A stretch of 33,563 nt of DNA from Gammaproteobacteria bacterium (GTDB taxonomy: Bacteria > Pseudomonadota > Gammaproteobacteria > JAJFKG01), in contig JAJFKG010000031.1 of NCBI GenBank assembly GCA_021773335.1, forward strand, positions 1 to 33,563, given 5' to 3'. The translations under genes and the position numbers were made by a program. Positions 8,242 to 15,467 of this stretch are shown here, piece by piece. The notes under the pieces were generated by a model. The model searched no databases, was not told the DNA's origin, and saw only the letters and a program-made list of their open reading frames with translations. Position 1 is the first letter of the stretch. Each line of letters opens with the position of its first letter.

Positions 8242-9294
8242 TTAAATGTCGCTATTAGGGTCCGCCAAATGATAGTCCAATGTCTTGCGTAAACTAGCTT
8301 CTAAGTCGGTTGTTGGTTCCCAATTTAAATACTGCATAGCATTTTGAATCGAGGGTACACGTGCGGAAACATCTTGGTAACCTGCACCATAGTAATCTTT
8401 GCCTTCTACCGTGATCAATTTGGTGTTGGCAGCCATGCTGGCGTATTTGGGATAAGTCTTGATTAAACTTACCAATAATTCGGCAAGCTCTTTAATTGAT
8501 ACATCATTTTTTGGATTGCCGATGTTAAAAATACGTCCTTGCGCACAACCATCTTTGTTTTCGATGATTTTCATCAAAGCACTAATTCCATCGTCGATAC
8601 AGGTAAAGCTGCGTCGTTGTTGGCCGCCATTAACGAGTTTGATATCCTTGCCATGTAAAATGTTACTAATGAATTGAGTTAGTACGCGCGATCCACCTTC
8701 TTTTTGCTCGAGAATATTGTCAAGCTTGGGACCAACCCAATTAAAGGGCCTGAATAATGTGAATTTGAAATCTTCATGTTTACCATAGGCGTAGATGACA
8801 CGATCCATCAATTGTTTGCTGCATGAATAGATCCAACGTTCTTTGTGGATAGGGCCGAGGACTAAGTTAGAATCTTCTTCGTGGAATTCACTGTCGCTAC
8901 TCATGCCATAGACTTCAGATGTCGATGGAAAAAGTACGCGTTTTTTGTGGCGCACACATTGACGAATAATTTCTAGATTCGCTTCAAAATCGAGTTCAAA
9001 TACACGTAAAGGATCATTGACGTAAGTAGACGGGGTTGCAATTGCAACAAGTGGCAAAACAACATCACATTTTTTAATGTGATAGGCAATCCATTCTTTG
9101 TTAATGGTGATATCGCCTTCGATAAAATGAAAGCGTTCATTATCGATGCTTTCTTGTAATTTATGGGTGGACATATCCATCCCATAGACTTCCCAGTCAG
9201 GTTTCTCATTTAGGATACGCTCGGTGAGACTGCTACCGATAAAACCATTGACACCTAGGATTAAGATTTTTTGACTCACGTTGTTTTCCTTCAT
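8242..9294 (-). CDS. UDP-glucuronate oxidative decarboxylase, ArnA C-terminal domain only
   Basis: This 350-residue short-chain dehydrogenase/reductase corresponds to the C-terminal half of ArnA, which converts UDP-glucuronate to UDP-4-keto-pentose with NAD+. The Rossmann motif is GVNGFIG near residue 15. The catalytic region FPSTSEVYGM and the YSCSKQL (YxxxK) motif are intact, as is the arginine in QQRRSFTCIDDG that corresponds to the ArnA decarboxylation residue. The N-terminal formyltransferase domain of classical ArnA (~300 residues) is missing, and the preceding gene is ArnC, so it is not merely split off nearby. A GTG at 9279 preceded by AAGGA is a plausible alternative start, giving MSQKILILGVNG. 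The gene lies within the six-gene operon. Confidence 0.9.
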   Translation of the reverse strand: MKENNVSQKILILGVNGFIGSSLTERILNEKPDWEVYGMDMSTHKLQESIDNERFHFIEGDITINKEWIAYHIKKCDVVLPLVAIATPSTYVNDPLRVFELDFEANLEIIRQCVRHKKRVLFPSTSEVYGMSSDSEFHEEDSNLVLGPIHKERWIYSCSKQLMDRVIYAYGKHEDFKFTLFRPFNWVGPKLDNILEQKEGGSRVLTQFISNILHGKDIKLVNGGQQRRSFTCIDDGISALMKIIENKDGCAQGRIFNIGNPKNDVSIKELAELLVSLIKTYPKYASMAANTKLITVEGKDYYGAGYQDVSARVPSIQNAMQYLNWEPTTDLEASLRKTLDYHLADPNSDI

Positions 9295-9306
9295 AGCTAT
9301 AGACAG

Positions 9307-10305
9307 TTACGCAGCGGTTTCTTCGCTAGTGGTGCTTGTTGTGTTCGCGGCATGGTCTTCGTGGGCTTTATCGAGGACTTCACGAATCACAAAGCGGGGA
9401 CGTTTACGCACTTCTTGATAAATACGACCAATATATTCGCCGGTGATACCTAAGCCCATTAACACAATGCCGATTAAGAAAAATAGAATTGCAAATAGCG
9501 TAAATAGGCCGGCAGCTTCTGGGCCGACAACGATACGGCGGATGAACAAGAACACAACAAATAGCGTGCTTAACAAAGAGACGACCATGCCAATCATAGT
9601 AAACATTTGTAAGGGCACTAAAGAAAAGCCCGTCACTAAGTCAAAGTTGTAGCGAACCAACTTATAGAAATTGTAACTCGACTCGCCGGCTTCGCGTGCC
9701 TCATGTGCAACGCCCACTTCGGCAGGGTTAGTTGCATAAGTTAGAGCGAGTGCAGGAATAAAGGTCGTCGCCTCTTCACTTGCTACCATTAAATCGACAA
9801 TGCGCCGGCTATAAGCACGCAACATGCAGCCCTGGTCTTTCATGTTTAAGCTAGGTGCAATCTTTGCGCGAATAATATTATGTGTTTTAGACACGAATAA
9901 ACGCCACCACCTATCTTGGCGGTCTTGGCGATAGCCGCCAACCACATCGTGGCCCGCTTCCATTTTTTCGATCAGCTTTGGAATTTCTTCGGGAGGATTT
10001 TGTAAATCTGCGTCTAAGGTAACGATGTACTTGCCACGTACGCGTGCGAAGCCGGCCATGATTGCCATGTGTTGGCCAAAATTGCCGTTAAAATGGATCA
10101 CACGAATTTGCTGTGGGCGCTGTTCATGTAATTTTTGTAATATTGCTTCTGAGCGATCTTTGCTGCCATCGTTGGTAAAAATGATTTCATACGGCTTGCC
10201 GAGCTCATCCATGGTCGTTGTGAGGCGCGTATACAAGCGTTCTAAATTTTCTTCTTCATTGTGGACAGGAATAACAACACTGATTAACGGGTTTTCATTA
10301 GGCAT
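9307..10305 (-). CDS. arnC: ArnC-like undecaprenyl-phosphate amino-sugar transferase
   Basis: This 332-residue GT2-family enzyme would transfer an amino-pentose from UDP onto undecaprenyl phosphate at the inner membrane. The glycosyltransferase core opens with SVVIPVHNEEENL; the metal-binding DAD sits at 98-100, followed by LQNPPEEI. Two C-terminal membrane helices span about 231-255 and 266-288. The length and two-helix tail fit ArnC rather than DPM synthases without helices. AGGAAA lies 10 bp before the ATG. It is separated by 5 bp from arnB and 12 bp from the ArnA-like gene. Classical ArnC uses the formylated sugar, yet no formyltransferase is present here, so the exact donor is uncertain. 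Confidence 0.85.
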   Translation of the reverse strand: MPNENPLISVVIPVHNEEENLERLYTRLTTTMDELGKPYEIIFTNDGSKDRSEAILQKLHEQRPQQIRVIHFNGNFGQHMAIMAGFARVRGKYIVTLDADLQNPPEEIPKLIEKMEAGHDVVGGYRQDRQDRWWRLFVSKTHNIIRAKIAPSLNMKDQGCMLRAYSRRIVDLMVASEEATTFIPALALTYATNPAEVGVAHEAREAGESSYNFYKLVRYNFDLVTGFSLVPLQMFTMIGMVVSLLSTLFVVFLFIRRIVVGPEAAGLFTLFAILFFLIGIVLMGLGITGEYIGRIYQEVRKRPRFVIREVLDKAHEDHAANTTSTTSEETAA

Positions 10306-10310
10306 GACAG

Positions 10311-11480
10311 TTAGTTTCCTTTCATCACATTATCGATGACTTGAAGTACTTTATCTTGTTGCTCCACAGTCATATCGGGGAAGAGTGGTAAGCTAACGAT
10401 GCGTTCGCCGATCATTTCTGCGACCGGGAAATCACCTTCACGATAACCAAAGTGCTCTTGATAATAAGGGTATAAGTGCGCAGCTTGATAGTGTAAGCCA
10501 GTACCGACATTGTTTTCTTTCATTTTATGCATGAAGTCATCGCGACTCATATTGGCTTGCTCAGGATTGATCAATGGTGCGAACAAATGCCAAGCGTGTT
10601 TAAAGTCATAATCAGGCATCTTGGGTACGGTCCAATACGGTGAGTCCGCCATTTTTTCGAGATAGCGTTTGGCTAATGTAGTGCGACGCTCGATAAAGTC
10701 ATTTAAGGCACGTAATTGATGAATACCCAAAGCTGCTTGAATATCCATCATATTGTATTTAAAACCGGGTGCAATCACATCATATTGCTGCTTGCCGTCT
10801 TTGCCGAAGCGATTCCATGCTTCACGATCAATACCATGAAAACGCAAGAGCGAAATACGTTTCGCGAGCTCGAGATCGCGTGTGGTAACTGCACCGCCTT
10901 CACCCGTGGTCATGTTTTTGTTGGGATGAAAGCTAAATACTTGGGTGTCGCCACAGCTACCGATGATTTTGCCTTTATAGTGCGCGCCAATGGCATGTGC
11001 GGCATCTTCGATAACGCGTAAACGACGTTGTTTGGCCAAGGCATAAATGGCGTCAAGGTCTACGGGCAAGCCAGCGAAATGTATTGGCATGATTGCCCGA
11101 GTTTTTTCCGTAATGGCGGCTTCGAGTTTGTTAACGTCGAGGTTATACGTGTTGGGTTCGACATCGACAAGTACGGGTTTGGCGCCAGCCAACACGATTG
11201 TATTAAGACTAGCAACAAAGGTCATAGGGGTGGTGATGACTTCATCGCCCGGCTCTAAATGCAAGCCCAATAAGGCTAAATGCAAGCCAGCGGTTGCTGA
11301 CGATAATGGCCTCACATAGGGCGCCTCGGTGTAGGTTTGCAAATCCTCGCTGAACTGTTGCACGCGCGGGCCGGTAGTGATCCAGCCTGACTTAAGACAC
11401 GCAACGACTTCCGCTATGGCATTGTCACAAATTGATGGACGTGAGAAGGGGAAAAAACTGTCAAATACTGCTGTTGACAT
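10311..11480 (-). CDS. arnB: ArnB-like UDP-4-amino-4-deoxy-L-arabinose aminotransferase
   Basis: This 389-residue PLP-dependent enzyme of the DegT/DnrJ/EryC1/StrS family converts the UDP-4-keto-pentose from the ArnA domain to UDP-Ara4N, using glutamate as amino donor. The PLP lysine is K188 in FSFHPNKNMTTGEGG, the position expected for ArnB. VIEDAAHAIGA and the GWITTGPRV substrate-site block near residue 35 also fit. The ribosome site AAGGAG overlaps the last codons of the upstream small transporter gene, with 6 bp between stop and start, so translation is likely coupled. The N-terminal FPFSRPSI matches ArnB proteins well. The ArnB-specific call is supported by the ArnA-like and ArnC neighbours. 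Confidence 0.9.
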   Translation of the reverse strand: MSTAVFDSFFPFSRPSICDNAIAEVVACLKSGWITTGPRVQQFSEDLQTYTEAPYVRPLSSATAGLHLALLGLHLEPGDEVITTPMTFVASLNTIVLAGAKPVLVDVEPNTYNLDVNKLEAAITEKTRAIMPIHFAGLPVDLDAIYALAKQRRLRVIEDAAHAIGAHYKGKIIGSCGDTQVFSFHPNKNMTTGEGGAVTTRDLELAKRISLLRFHGIDREAWNRFGKDGKQQYDVIAPGFKYNMMDIQAALGIHQLRALNDFIERRTTLAKRYLEKMADSPYWTVPKMPDYDFKHAWHLFAPLINPEQANMSRDDFMHKMKENNVGTGLHYQAAHLYPYYQEHFGYREGDFPVAEMIGERIVSLPLFPDMTVEQQDKVLQVIDNVMKGN

Positions 11481-11486
11481 GCGTGC

Positions 11487-11852
11487 TTAACTCCTTGAAA
11501 TGAGGTAGACGCCGGCGATGATAATCAATATACCAACGACCCGCTCAAGAGAAACGTGTTCACCCAGCCAATAGTAGGCAGCGACGGCACTGAAAATATA
11601 GCCCAGACTGGTCATCGGATACGCATAGCTGACATCCGCACGTGATAATACTAAAAGCCAGGCGCCAAAGCTGGCCACATAAATGCACAATCCTGCCAAA
11701 ATAAAGGGATTAAAAGCTGTTTTGGTGAAAACAGGAACAACATTCGCCCAAGAGAAGGCAAAATGGCCGACACGATCCATACCAGCCTTGAGTAATAATT
11801 GTGCTGCTGTATTCAAAATTACCGCAAAAATAATGATAAAAAGAATTGCCAT
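11487..11852 (-). CDS. Small EamA/DMT transporter, ArnE/ArnF-like flippase subunit
   Basis: This is a 121-residue, four-helix membrane protein with one EamA repeat: MAILFIIIFAVIL, then NPFILAGLCIYVASFGAWLLVLS, YAYPMTSLGYIFSAVAAYYWLGE, and VVGILIIIAGVYLIS. Its size and place at the head of an arn-type operon suggest the ArnE/ArnF role of flipping undecaprenyl-phosphate-bound amino-sugar across the inner membrane. ArnE and ArnF normally form a pair and only one is present. The frame stays open upstream to 12011, but that extension runs into a REP element and is not membrane-like. The ATG at 11852 is preferred, with GGGAAG 12 bp ahead; ATG 11891 is an alternative. Confidence 0.78.
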   Translation of the reverse strand: MAILFIIIFAVILNTAAQLLLKAGMDRVGHFAFSWANVVPVFTKTAFNPFILAGLCIYVASFGAWLLVLSRADVSYAYPMTSLGYIFSAVAAYYWLGEHVSLERVVGILIIIAGVYLISRS

Positions 11853-11933
11853 TGCTACTGAATGCTTCCCAAAATGAAAGGGCGAAATCATACCATAATC
11901 CAGGCCAGAGGGGCTAGAAATCTTGGTTTTTGT

Positions 11934-12000
11934 GTAGCCTACTGCCTTTGCGTCAAGCTCAGATGTAGCCTTGATAAGCGCATAGCGCGCAGCAAGGGGA
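11934..12000. repeat. Partial REP element (TTGAT type) with linker
   Basis: The linker appears in reverse complement (CTACTGCCTTTGCGTCAAGC) and is followed by GTAGCCTTGATAAGCGC and a degraded remainder, AGCAAGG. The second arm is missing. The element lies upstream of the arn-type operon, within the apparent N-terminal extension of the small transporter. Confidence 0.75.
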
Positions 12001-12027
12001 TGTATTAGCAAACGCTGCAGTAGTAAT

Positions 12028-12131
12028 GTAGCCCGGATAAGTTGCGTAGCAACGTCATCCGGGCACAGGCGGGAACAGCAATGAGCAACCCTTTTCCCGG
12101 ATGACGCACGTGTCGCGCTTATCCAGGCTAC
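12028..12131. repeat. REP pair (CGGAT type)
   Basis: Two inverted hairpin arms, GTAGCCCGGATAAGTTGCG... and ...CGCGCTTATCCAGGCTAC, are separated by a ~25-bp spacer. The GTAG head and CTTATCC-GG-CTAC end match the known enterobacterial REP pattern. It directly abuts an IS-end relic at 12132. Confidence 0.85.
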
Positions 12132-12203
12132 CTGTGTGGCAATGCTTGAGAATATCTCAACATCTCTTTAAGAACCGTTGAACTGACTTATGGGGAACGC
12201 TAT
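12132..12203. mobile_element. Solo IS-end relic
   Basis: Read on the minus strand, this starts CATAGCGTTCCCCATAAGTC, close to the terminal repeat and left-end sequence of the IS at 1-1524. It ends in CCACACAG directly before the REP pair. An inverted copy lies at 17590-17680. No transposase remains next to it. It overlaps no gene; the YgjP-type gene ends 24 bp further on. Confidence 0.7.
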
Positions 12204-12226
12204 GTCGCTAGGGTGGGAAGAGGTTT

Positions 12227-12961
12227 CTAATCTATCCAATTTGGCATATACCGCTCAGCGGTGCGCAAGGCATGCCGGTGTTGGCTACTGTCAGGATCCA
12301 TCTTCATCAGTAATTGCCAAAAACGCCGTGAATGATTCATGTAGCGGGTATGACATAATTCATGCAAAAGAATGTGTTGTGCCAGACTACGCGGCAGAAA
12401 GAGTAACTTATAATTCAAGCTGATTTCTTTGTCACTGGAACAACTGCCCCAACGCGTTTTTTGGCCACGTACTTGTAAATCCTTAAACGCCAAACCGTGT
12501 TTGGCGGCGAGACGCTCCAGCCACGGGTAAAAGTTGCGTTCGGCATGCAGTTTCAGCCATTCGTTTAAGGCTTTTTGCCAACGCCATTCATCATTAAAAT
12601 TACCCATCAAGGCGAGGCGTTGTTCAGGCAGGGCGATGCTCTTAATGCGTTTGTCAAGCGTCGAAGTATATTCAAGCTGCCAAGTTTCATCCAGTGCACG
12701 CAATGTTAAAGTCGTGGGTTTTTCATAGCTTAGCGTATCATCTTTGCGTATGAGTACTGACGGTAAATGTTTTTCTATCCAACGGCGTTTTTGCCGCAAC
12801 AAGTCTTCGATCGCAGATTGCGTGTAATGCGTAGGGACGACGACCTCTAAACCGTTGCGCAGCGTGATTTCTAGATGCGCATATTTGGCGCGCTTACTGA
12901 TGCGCACACTGTAAGGCGGCGGCCAAGTGAGGGTTTGTGGATCTGGATCGAGTGTTTGCAT
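12227..12961 (-). CDS. YgjP-type (DUF45, M48-like) metallopeptidase
   Basis: This 244-residue predicted zinc metalloprotease has the zinc site HELCH at 200-204 and a likely third ligand at His210 in MNHSRRFW. The conserved block TRWGSCS precedes it at 169-175, followed by LNYKLLFLP. These features and the length match the YgjP/SprT-like DUF45 family. The protein lacks a signal peptide or membrane segment and is presumably cytosolic; its substrates are not known. It is a single minus-strand gene between REP elements. An AAGAAAAG stretch before the ATG may serve as ribosome site. Confidence 0.88.
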   Translation of the reverse strand: MQTLDPDPQTLTWPPPYSVRISKRAKYAHLEITLRNGLEVVVPTHYTQSAIEDLLRQKRRWIEKHLPSVLIRKDDTLSYEKPTTLTLRALDETWQLEYTSTLDKRIKSIALPEQRLALMGNFNDEWRWQKALNEWLKLHAERNFYPWLERLAAKHGLAFKDLQVRGQKTRWGSCSSDKEISLNYKLLFLPRSLAQHILLHELCHTRYMNHSRRFWQLLMKMDPDSSQHRHALRTAERYMPNWID

Positions 12962-13060
12962 CTTTTCTTATTCATTCTGGGCGTGTTCCTATTCTCGTCA
13001 TCCTGAGCTGACGTTCGCCACGAATTATTTTTTCAAATTTATTTAAAATCAATGAGTTTT

Positions 13061-13186
13061 GTAGCCTTGATAAGCACCGTAGGTGCGCATCAAGGGCCTG
13101 TGTTGGTAAATGCTGCTCCTTGATGCGCCACTACGTGGCTTATCAAGGCTACCATATGAGCTTGACACAAAGACAGTAAGCCGTAG
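13061..13186. repeat. Complete REP element (TTGAT type) with linker
   Basis: The left arm GTAGCCTTGATAAGCACCG..., a ~22-bp spacer, the right arm ...GGCTTATCAAGGCTAC (ending 13152), and the linker GAGCTTGACACAAAGACAG are all present. This complete copy shows what the 4220-4718 array derives from. Confidence 0.88.
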
Positions 13187-13250
13187 CCCGGATCTGACAG
13201 ATCGGCGCGAACAGTCCTGGTCCCACCGCTCTGCGGTGGGGCCTTAAGGT
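13183..13250. repeat. REP stub fused to a GGTCCCACC hairpin module
   Basis: GTAGCCCGGAT is cut off after 11 bp and followed by CTGACAGATCGGCGCGAA. A 10-bp stem follows: GGTCCCACCG with CGGTGGGGCC, at 13219-13243. A sister module (CTGACAAATCGGCGCGAA plus a GGTCCCGACCC hairpin) is joined to a REP arm at 18021-18072. Confidence 0.7.
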
Positions 13251-13315
13251 TACTCACCCTATTCCTATGTCCAGTAGCTGGGCTGGGATATTATGAATGG
13301 ATACTCCAGTAAGCC

Positions 13316-13440
13316 GTAGCCCGGATAAGCGCGGAACGCGCGTCATCCGGGGCGGGTGTTTGCGATTGCTGTTCCCGGATGACGTTGCTGCGCAACTTAT
13401 CCGGGCTACATCTGAGCTTGACTAGAAGACAGTCGTCTAC
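13316..13440. repeat. REP pair (CGGAT type) with degenerate linker
   Basis: The arms are GTAGCCCGGATAAGCGCGG... and ...GCAACTTATCCGGGCTAC (ending 13409). They are followed by a linker variant (GAGCTTGACTAGAAGACAG) that ends in CTAC at 13441, shortly before the GST stop codon. Confidence 0.85.
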
Positions 13441-13447
13441 ACGGAGC

Positions 13448-14095
13448 CTACAGCTTTAACTTTTCGCGATCGTTTGCCAGTAATTTTTTAAAGCTCGGCT
13501 GCTGATGCAGAGTTTCAATATAAACTTTCAATTTCGGCCAATGCCCGCCATCAATACTATAACCGGATAAATAATAGTTACCAAACACGCTCGCCAAACT
13601 GATATCAGCGATGGTGAATTGATCATTAATCAAGAATGCTTGGCCGGTTAGTTCACTTTCGAGGTAATTAAACAAAGGTTGCAAGGCTTGCAGTGCATTG
13701 TCGATACGTGTTTGATCGGGTTCGCTGCCAAAATAGATTGGCGCAACAATTTTATTAAAGAAGATTTCTGGACCAATTTGTTTCATCAGTGCATCGTCAG
13801 AAAATTCTTCAAACCACAGTGCGCGCGCGTAATCTTCTGGCGCGCTGGGGTAGATAGCCGGGGTTGGATGAATCTTTTCTAAATAGGCGCAAATGACGGA
13901 CGAGTCGCACAGGGTGATTCCATCAGCTTTATAGGTTGGGATCTTACCTAGCGGATTCATTTGCTTGTATTCGGCGCTTACATCTACCGGGACGGTTGGT
14001 ATTAATTCGTATTCAATGCCTTTGGTGTCGAGAGTGACGAGGACTTTTTTGACGTAAGGTGAGGGGGTTACGCCGTAGACTTGTGGGGTTTGCAT
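13448..14095 (-). CDS. Glutathione S-transferase family protein
   Basis: This 215-residue cytosolic protein has the two GST domains. The thioredoxin-like N-terminus (~1-80) has the active-site region TPSPYVKKVL near residues 10-20, NPLGKIPTY for the cis-proline loop, and DSSVICAYLE for the glutathione-binding helix. The helical C-terminal domain includes FTIADISLASVF, the usual N-capping box. A good ribosome site (AAAGGAG) precedes the ATG. GSTs of this layout conjugate or reduce small electrophiles with glutathione; the specific substrate cannot be told from sequence. It stands alone on the minus strand between repeat elements. Confidence 0.9.
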   Translation of the reverse strand: MQTPQVYGVTPSPYVKKVLVTLDTKGIEYELIPTVPVDVSAEYKQMNPLGKIPTYKADGITLCDSSVICAYLEKIHPTPAIYPSAPEDYARALWFEEFSDDALMKQIGPEIFFNKIVAPIYFGSEPDQTRIDNALQALQPLFNYLESELTGQAFLINDQFTIADISLASVFGNYYLSGYSIDGGHWPKLKVYIETLHQQPSFKKLLANDREKLKL

Positions 14096-14121
14096 TGCTC
14101 TTTCTCCTTTATAGCTTCGTC

Positions 14122-14265
14122 TTTTTTGTCAGGGCTTTGTTGCGCTTTAATTCCTACTCAGTCATTTATGGCATATAAACTCCTTCGTCACAATTAAAGC
14201 GCGCCTCGCTCTGACAAAAAATACTCGCTATTACTCATTGTTTTGTCAGGGCTTTGTTGCGCTTT
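14122..14265. repeat. Imperfect inverted repeat plus a third direct copy
   Basis: TTTTTTGTCAGGGCTTTGTT... at 14122-14152 pairs imperfectly with ...CGCTCTGACAAAAAA at 14192-14221 (~30 bp arms, ~40-bp loop). A third copy in the first orientation runs 14241-14265. A diverged single copy may lie at 18544-18569. The region lies just upstream of the GST gene, between it and a REP element. Confidence 0.6.
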
Positions 14266-14277
14266 CTACATTCTCGT

Positions 14278-14370
14278 GTAGCCTTGATAAGCGCCATCGG
14301 CGCGCATCAAGGAGCAGCGTTTGCTAATGCCATTCCCTTGATGCGCGCCGGTGGCGCTTATCAAGGCTAC
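14278..14370. repeat. REP pair (TTGAT type)
   Basis: The arms GTAGCCTTGATAAGCGCC... and ...GGCGCTTATCAAGGCTAC have a ~25-bp spacer. The linker seen on other copies is mostly absent: the sequence after CTAC only regains similarity at GTAAGCCGTAG. It lies just downstream of recR. Confidence 0.85.
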
Positions 14371-14405
14371 ATTAGCATTTGTTCCTACGTAAGCCGTAGC
14401 CTTTA

Positions 14406-15023
14406 TTACTCAGCAACGCTAGATGACGACAACAGTAAGCGCGACTCAAATGCATGCGCCAACGTGCGGCTGTCGATATATTCTAAGTCACCACCCAGTG
14501 GAATACCATGCGCAATGCGGCTGATTGAAGTCTTAACGCCTTTGATCATCTCCGTAATGTAATGCGCGGTCGCTTCTCCTTCCACAGTCGTACTCATTGC
14601 TAAAATAATTTCTTGAATAGCTTCTTGCGTGATGCGTTGTTGTAATGCCGGTAGGCCAATGTCTTCGGGGCCAATACCATCGAGCGGTGATAAATGCCCG
14701 AGTAACACAAAATAACGTCCGCGATACGTGCCAGTTTGTTCGATGGCAAGTAAATCAGCTGGGGTTTCTACGATACATAATTTATGTAACTCGCGGCCTT
14801 GATGGCGACATAAGAGGCACAATTCATCTTCGCTAAAGGTCCGGCACAATCGGCAATGACCGACATGTTCTAAGGCTTGCAACAAGGCATCCGCTAAATG
14901 CTTACCGCCATCGCGATCGCGTTCGAGTAAGTGAAACGCCATGCGCTGCGCGGACTTGGGACCCACGCCGGGCAAACAACGTAAGCCTTGAATGAGTTGA
15001 TCGAGCAATGGACTGAAGGTCAT
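14406..15023 (-). CDS. recR: Recombination mediator protein RecR
   Basis: This 205-residue RecR would act with RecF and RecO to load RecA at single-strand gaps. The N-terminal helix-hairpin-helix ([20 protein letters not shown]), the four-cysteine zinc site (C57, C60, C69, C72 in [16 protein letters not shown]), and the TOPRIM segment starting [17 protein letters not shown] are intact. The length is normal for the family. It follows ybaB on the same strand after about 75 bp that contain a partial REP linker, so the dnaX-ybaB-recR operon is interrupted by a repeat but keeps its order. Confidence 0.97.
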   Translation of the reverse strand: MTFSPLLDQLIQGLRCLPGVGPKSAQRMAFHLLERDRDGGKHLADALLQALEHVGHCRLCRTFSEDELCLLCRHQGRELHKLCIVETPADLLAIEQTGTYRGRYFVLLGHLSPLDGIGPEDIGLPALQQRITQEAIQEIILAMSTTVEGEATAHYITEMIKGVKTSISRIAHGIPLGGDLEYIDSRTLAHAFESRLLLSSSSVAE

Positions 15024-15049
15024 GGGCTTATAATCCGTTATGTGTCGCT

Positions 15050-15089
15050 AAGGCTACATATGAGCTTGACGCAAAGACAGTAGGCTACA
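15050..15089. repeat. REP 3' end plus linker fragment
   Basis: AAGGCTAC followed by the linker (GAGCTTGACGCAAAGACAGT) sits in the intergenic gap between ybaB and recR. Only the last bases of a TTGAT-type arm remain. It shows that the linker can persist largely without the palindrome. Confidence 0.75.
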
Positions 15090-15097
15090 ACTTAGCT

Positions 15098-15442
15098 TTA
15101 TCCTTCCTCGCTGCTACCACCTGTACCAGGCAAGTCTAAGTCACTAGGCAAGCCCATTTCTGACGTGAGATTGACCATCTTGTCACGCGCAGTGCGCTCG
15201 ACTTTACGTACAGCGTCATTGATGGCCGCTGCAATTAAATCTTCGAGGATTTCTTTTTCATCTTCGAGCAGGTTAGGCGTGATATAGACTTTTTTTACAT
15301 CGTGGCGCCCAGTCATGGTGACTTTGACCATGCCGCCGCCTGCTTCACCGGTAACTTCCATATTGGCCAAATCTTCTTGTGCCTTTTGCATGCCAGCTTG
15401 CATTTCTTTGGCTTTTTTCATAATGTCATTAATATCAGTCAT
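15098..15442 (-). CDS. ybaB: YbaB/EbfC nucleoid-associated protein
   Basis: This small DNA-binding protein of 114 residues forms dimers that bind the nucleoid in related bacteria. The N-terminal helix [30 protein letters not shown], the strand region [18 protein letters not shown], and the C-terminal [11 protein letters not shown] are characteristic. An AAGAGGT ribosome site lies just before the ATG. It is placed between dnaX (25 bp upstream) and recR, the standard arrangement in Gammaproteobacteria. Confidence 0.95.
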   Translation of the reverse strand: MTDINDIMKKAKEMQAGMQKAQEDLANMEVTGEAGGGMVKVTMTGRHDVKKVYITPNLLEDEKEILEDLIAAAINDAVRKVERTARDKMVNLTSEMGLPSDLDLPGTGGSSEEG

Positions 15443-15467
15443 TTAGTTTACCTCTTGTTGAACTGTG

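Noticed and set aside
11853..12011. N-terminal extension of the small EamA protein
   Set aside because: The added residues are translated REP and linker sequence and are not membrane-like; an internal ATG gives a normal four-helix protein.
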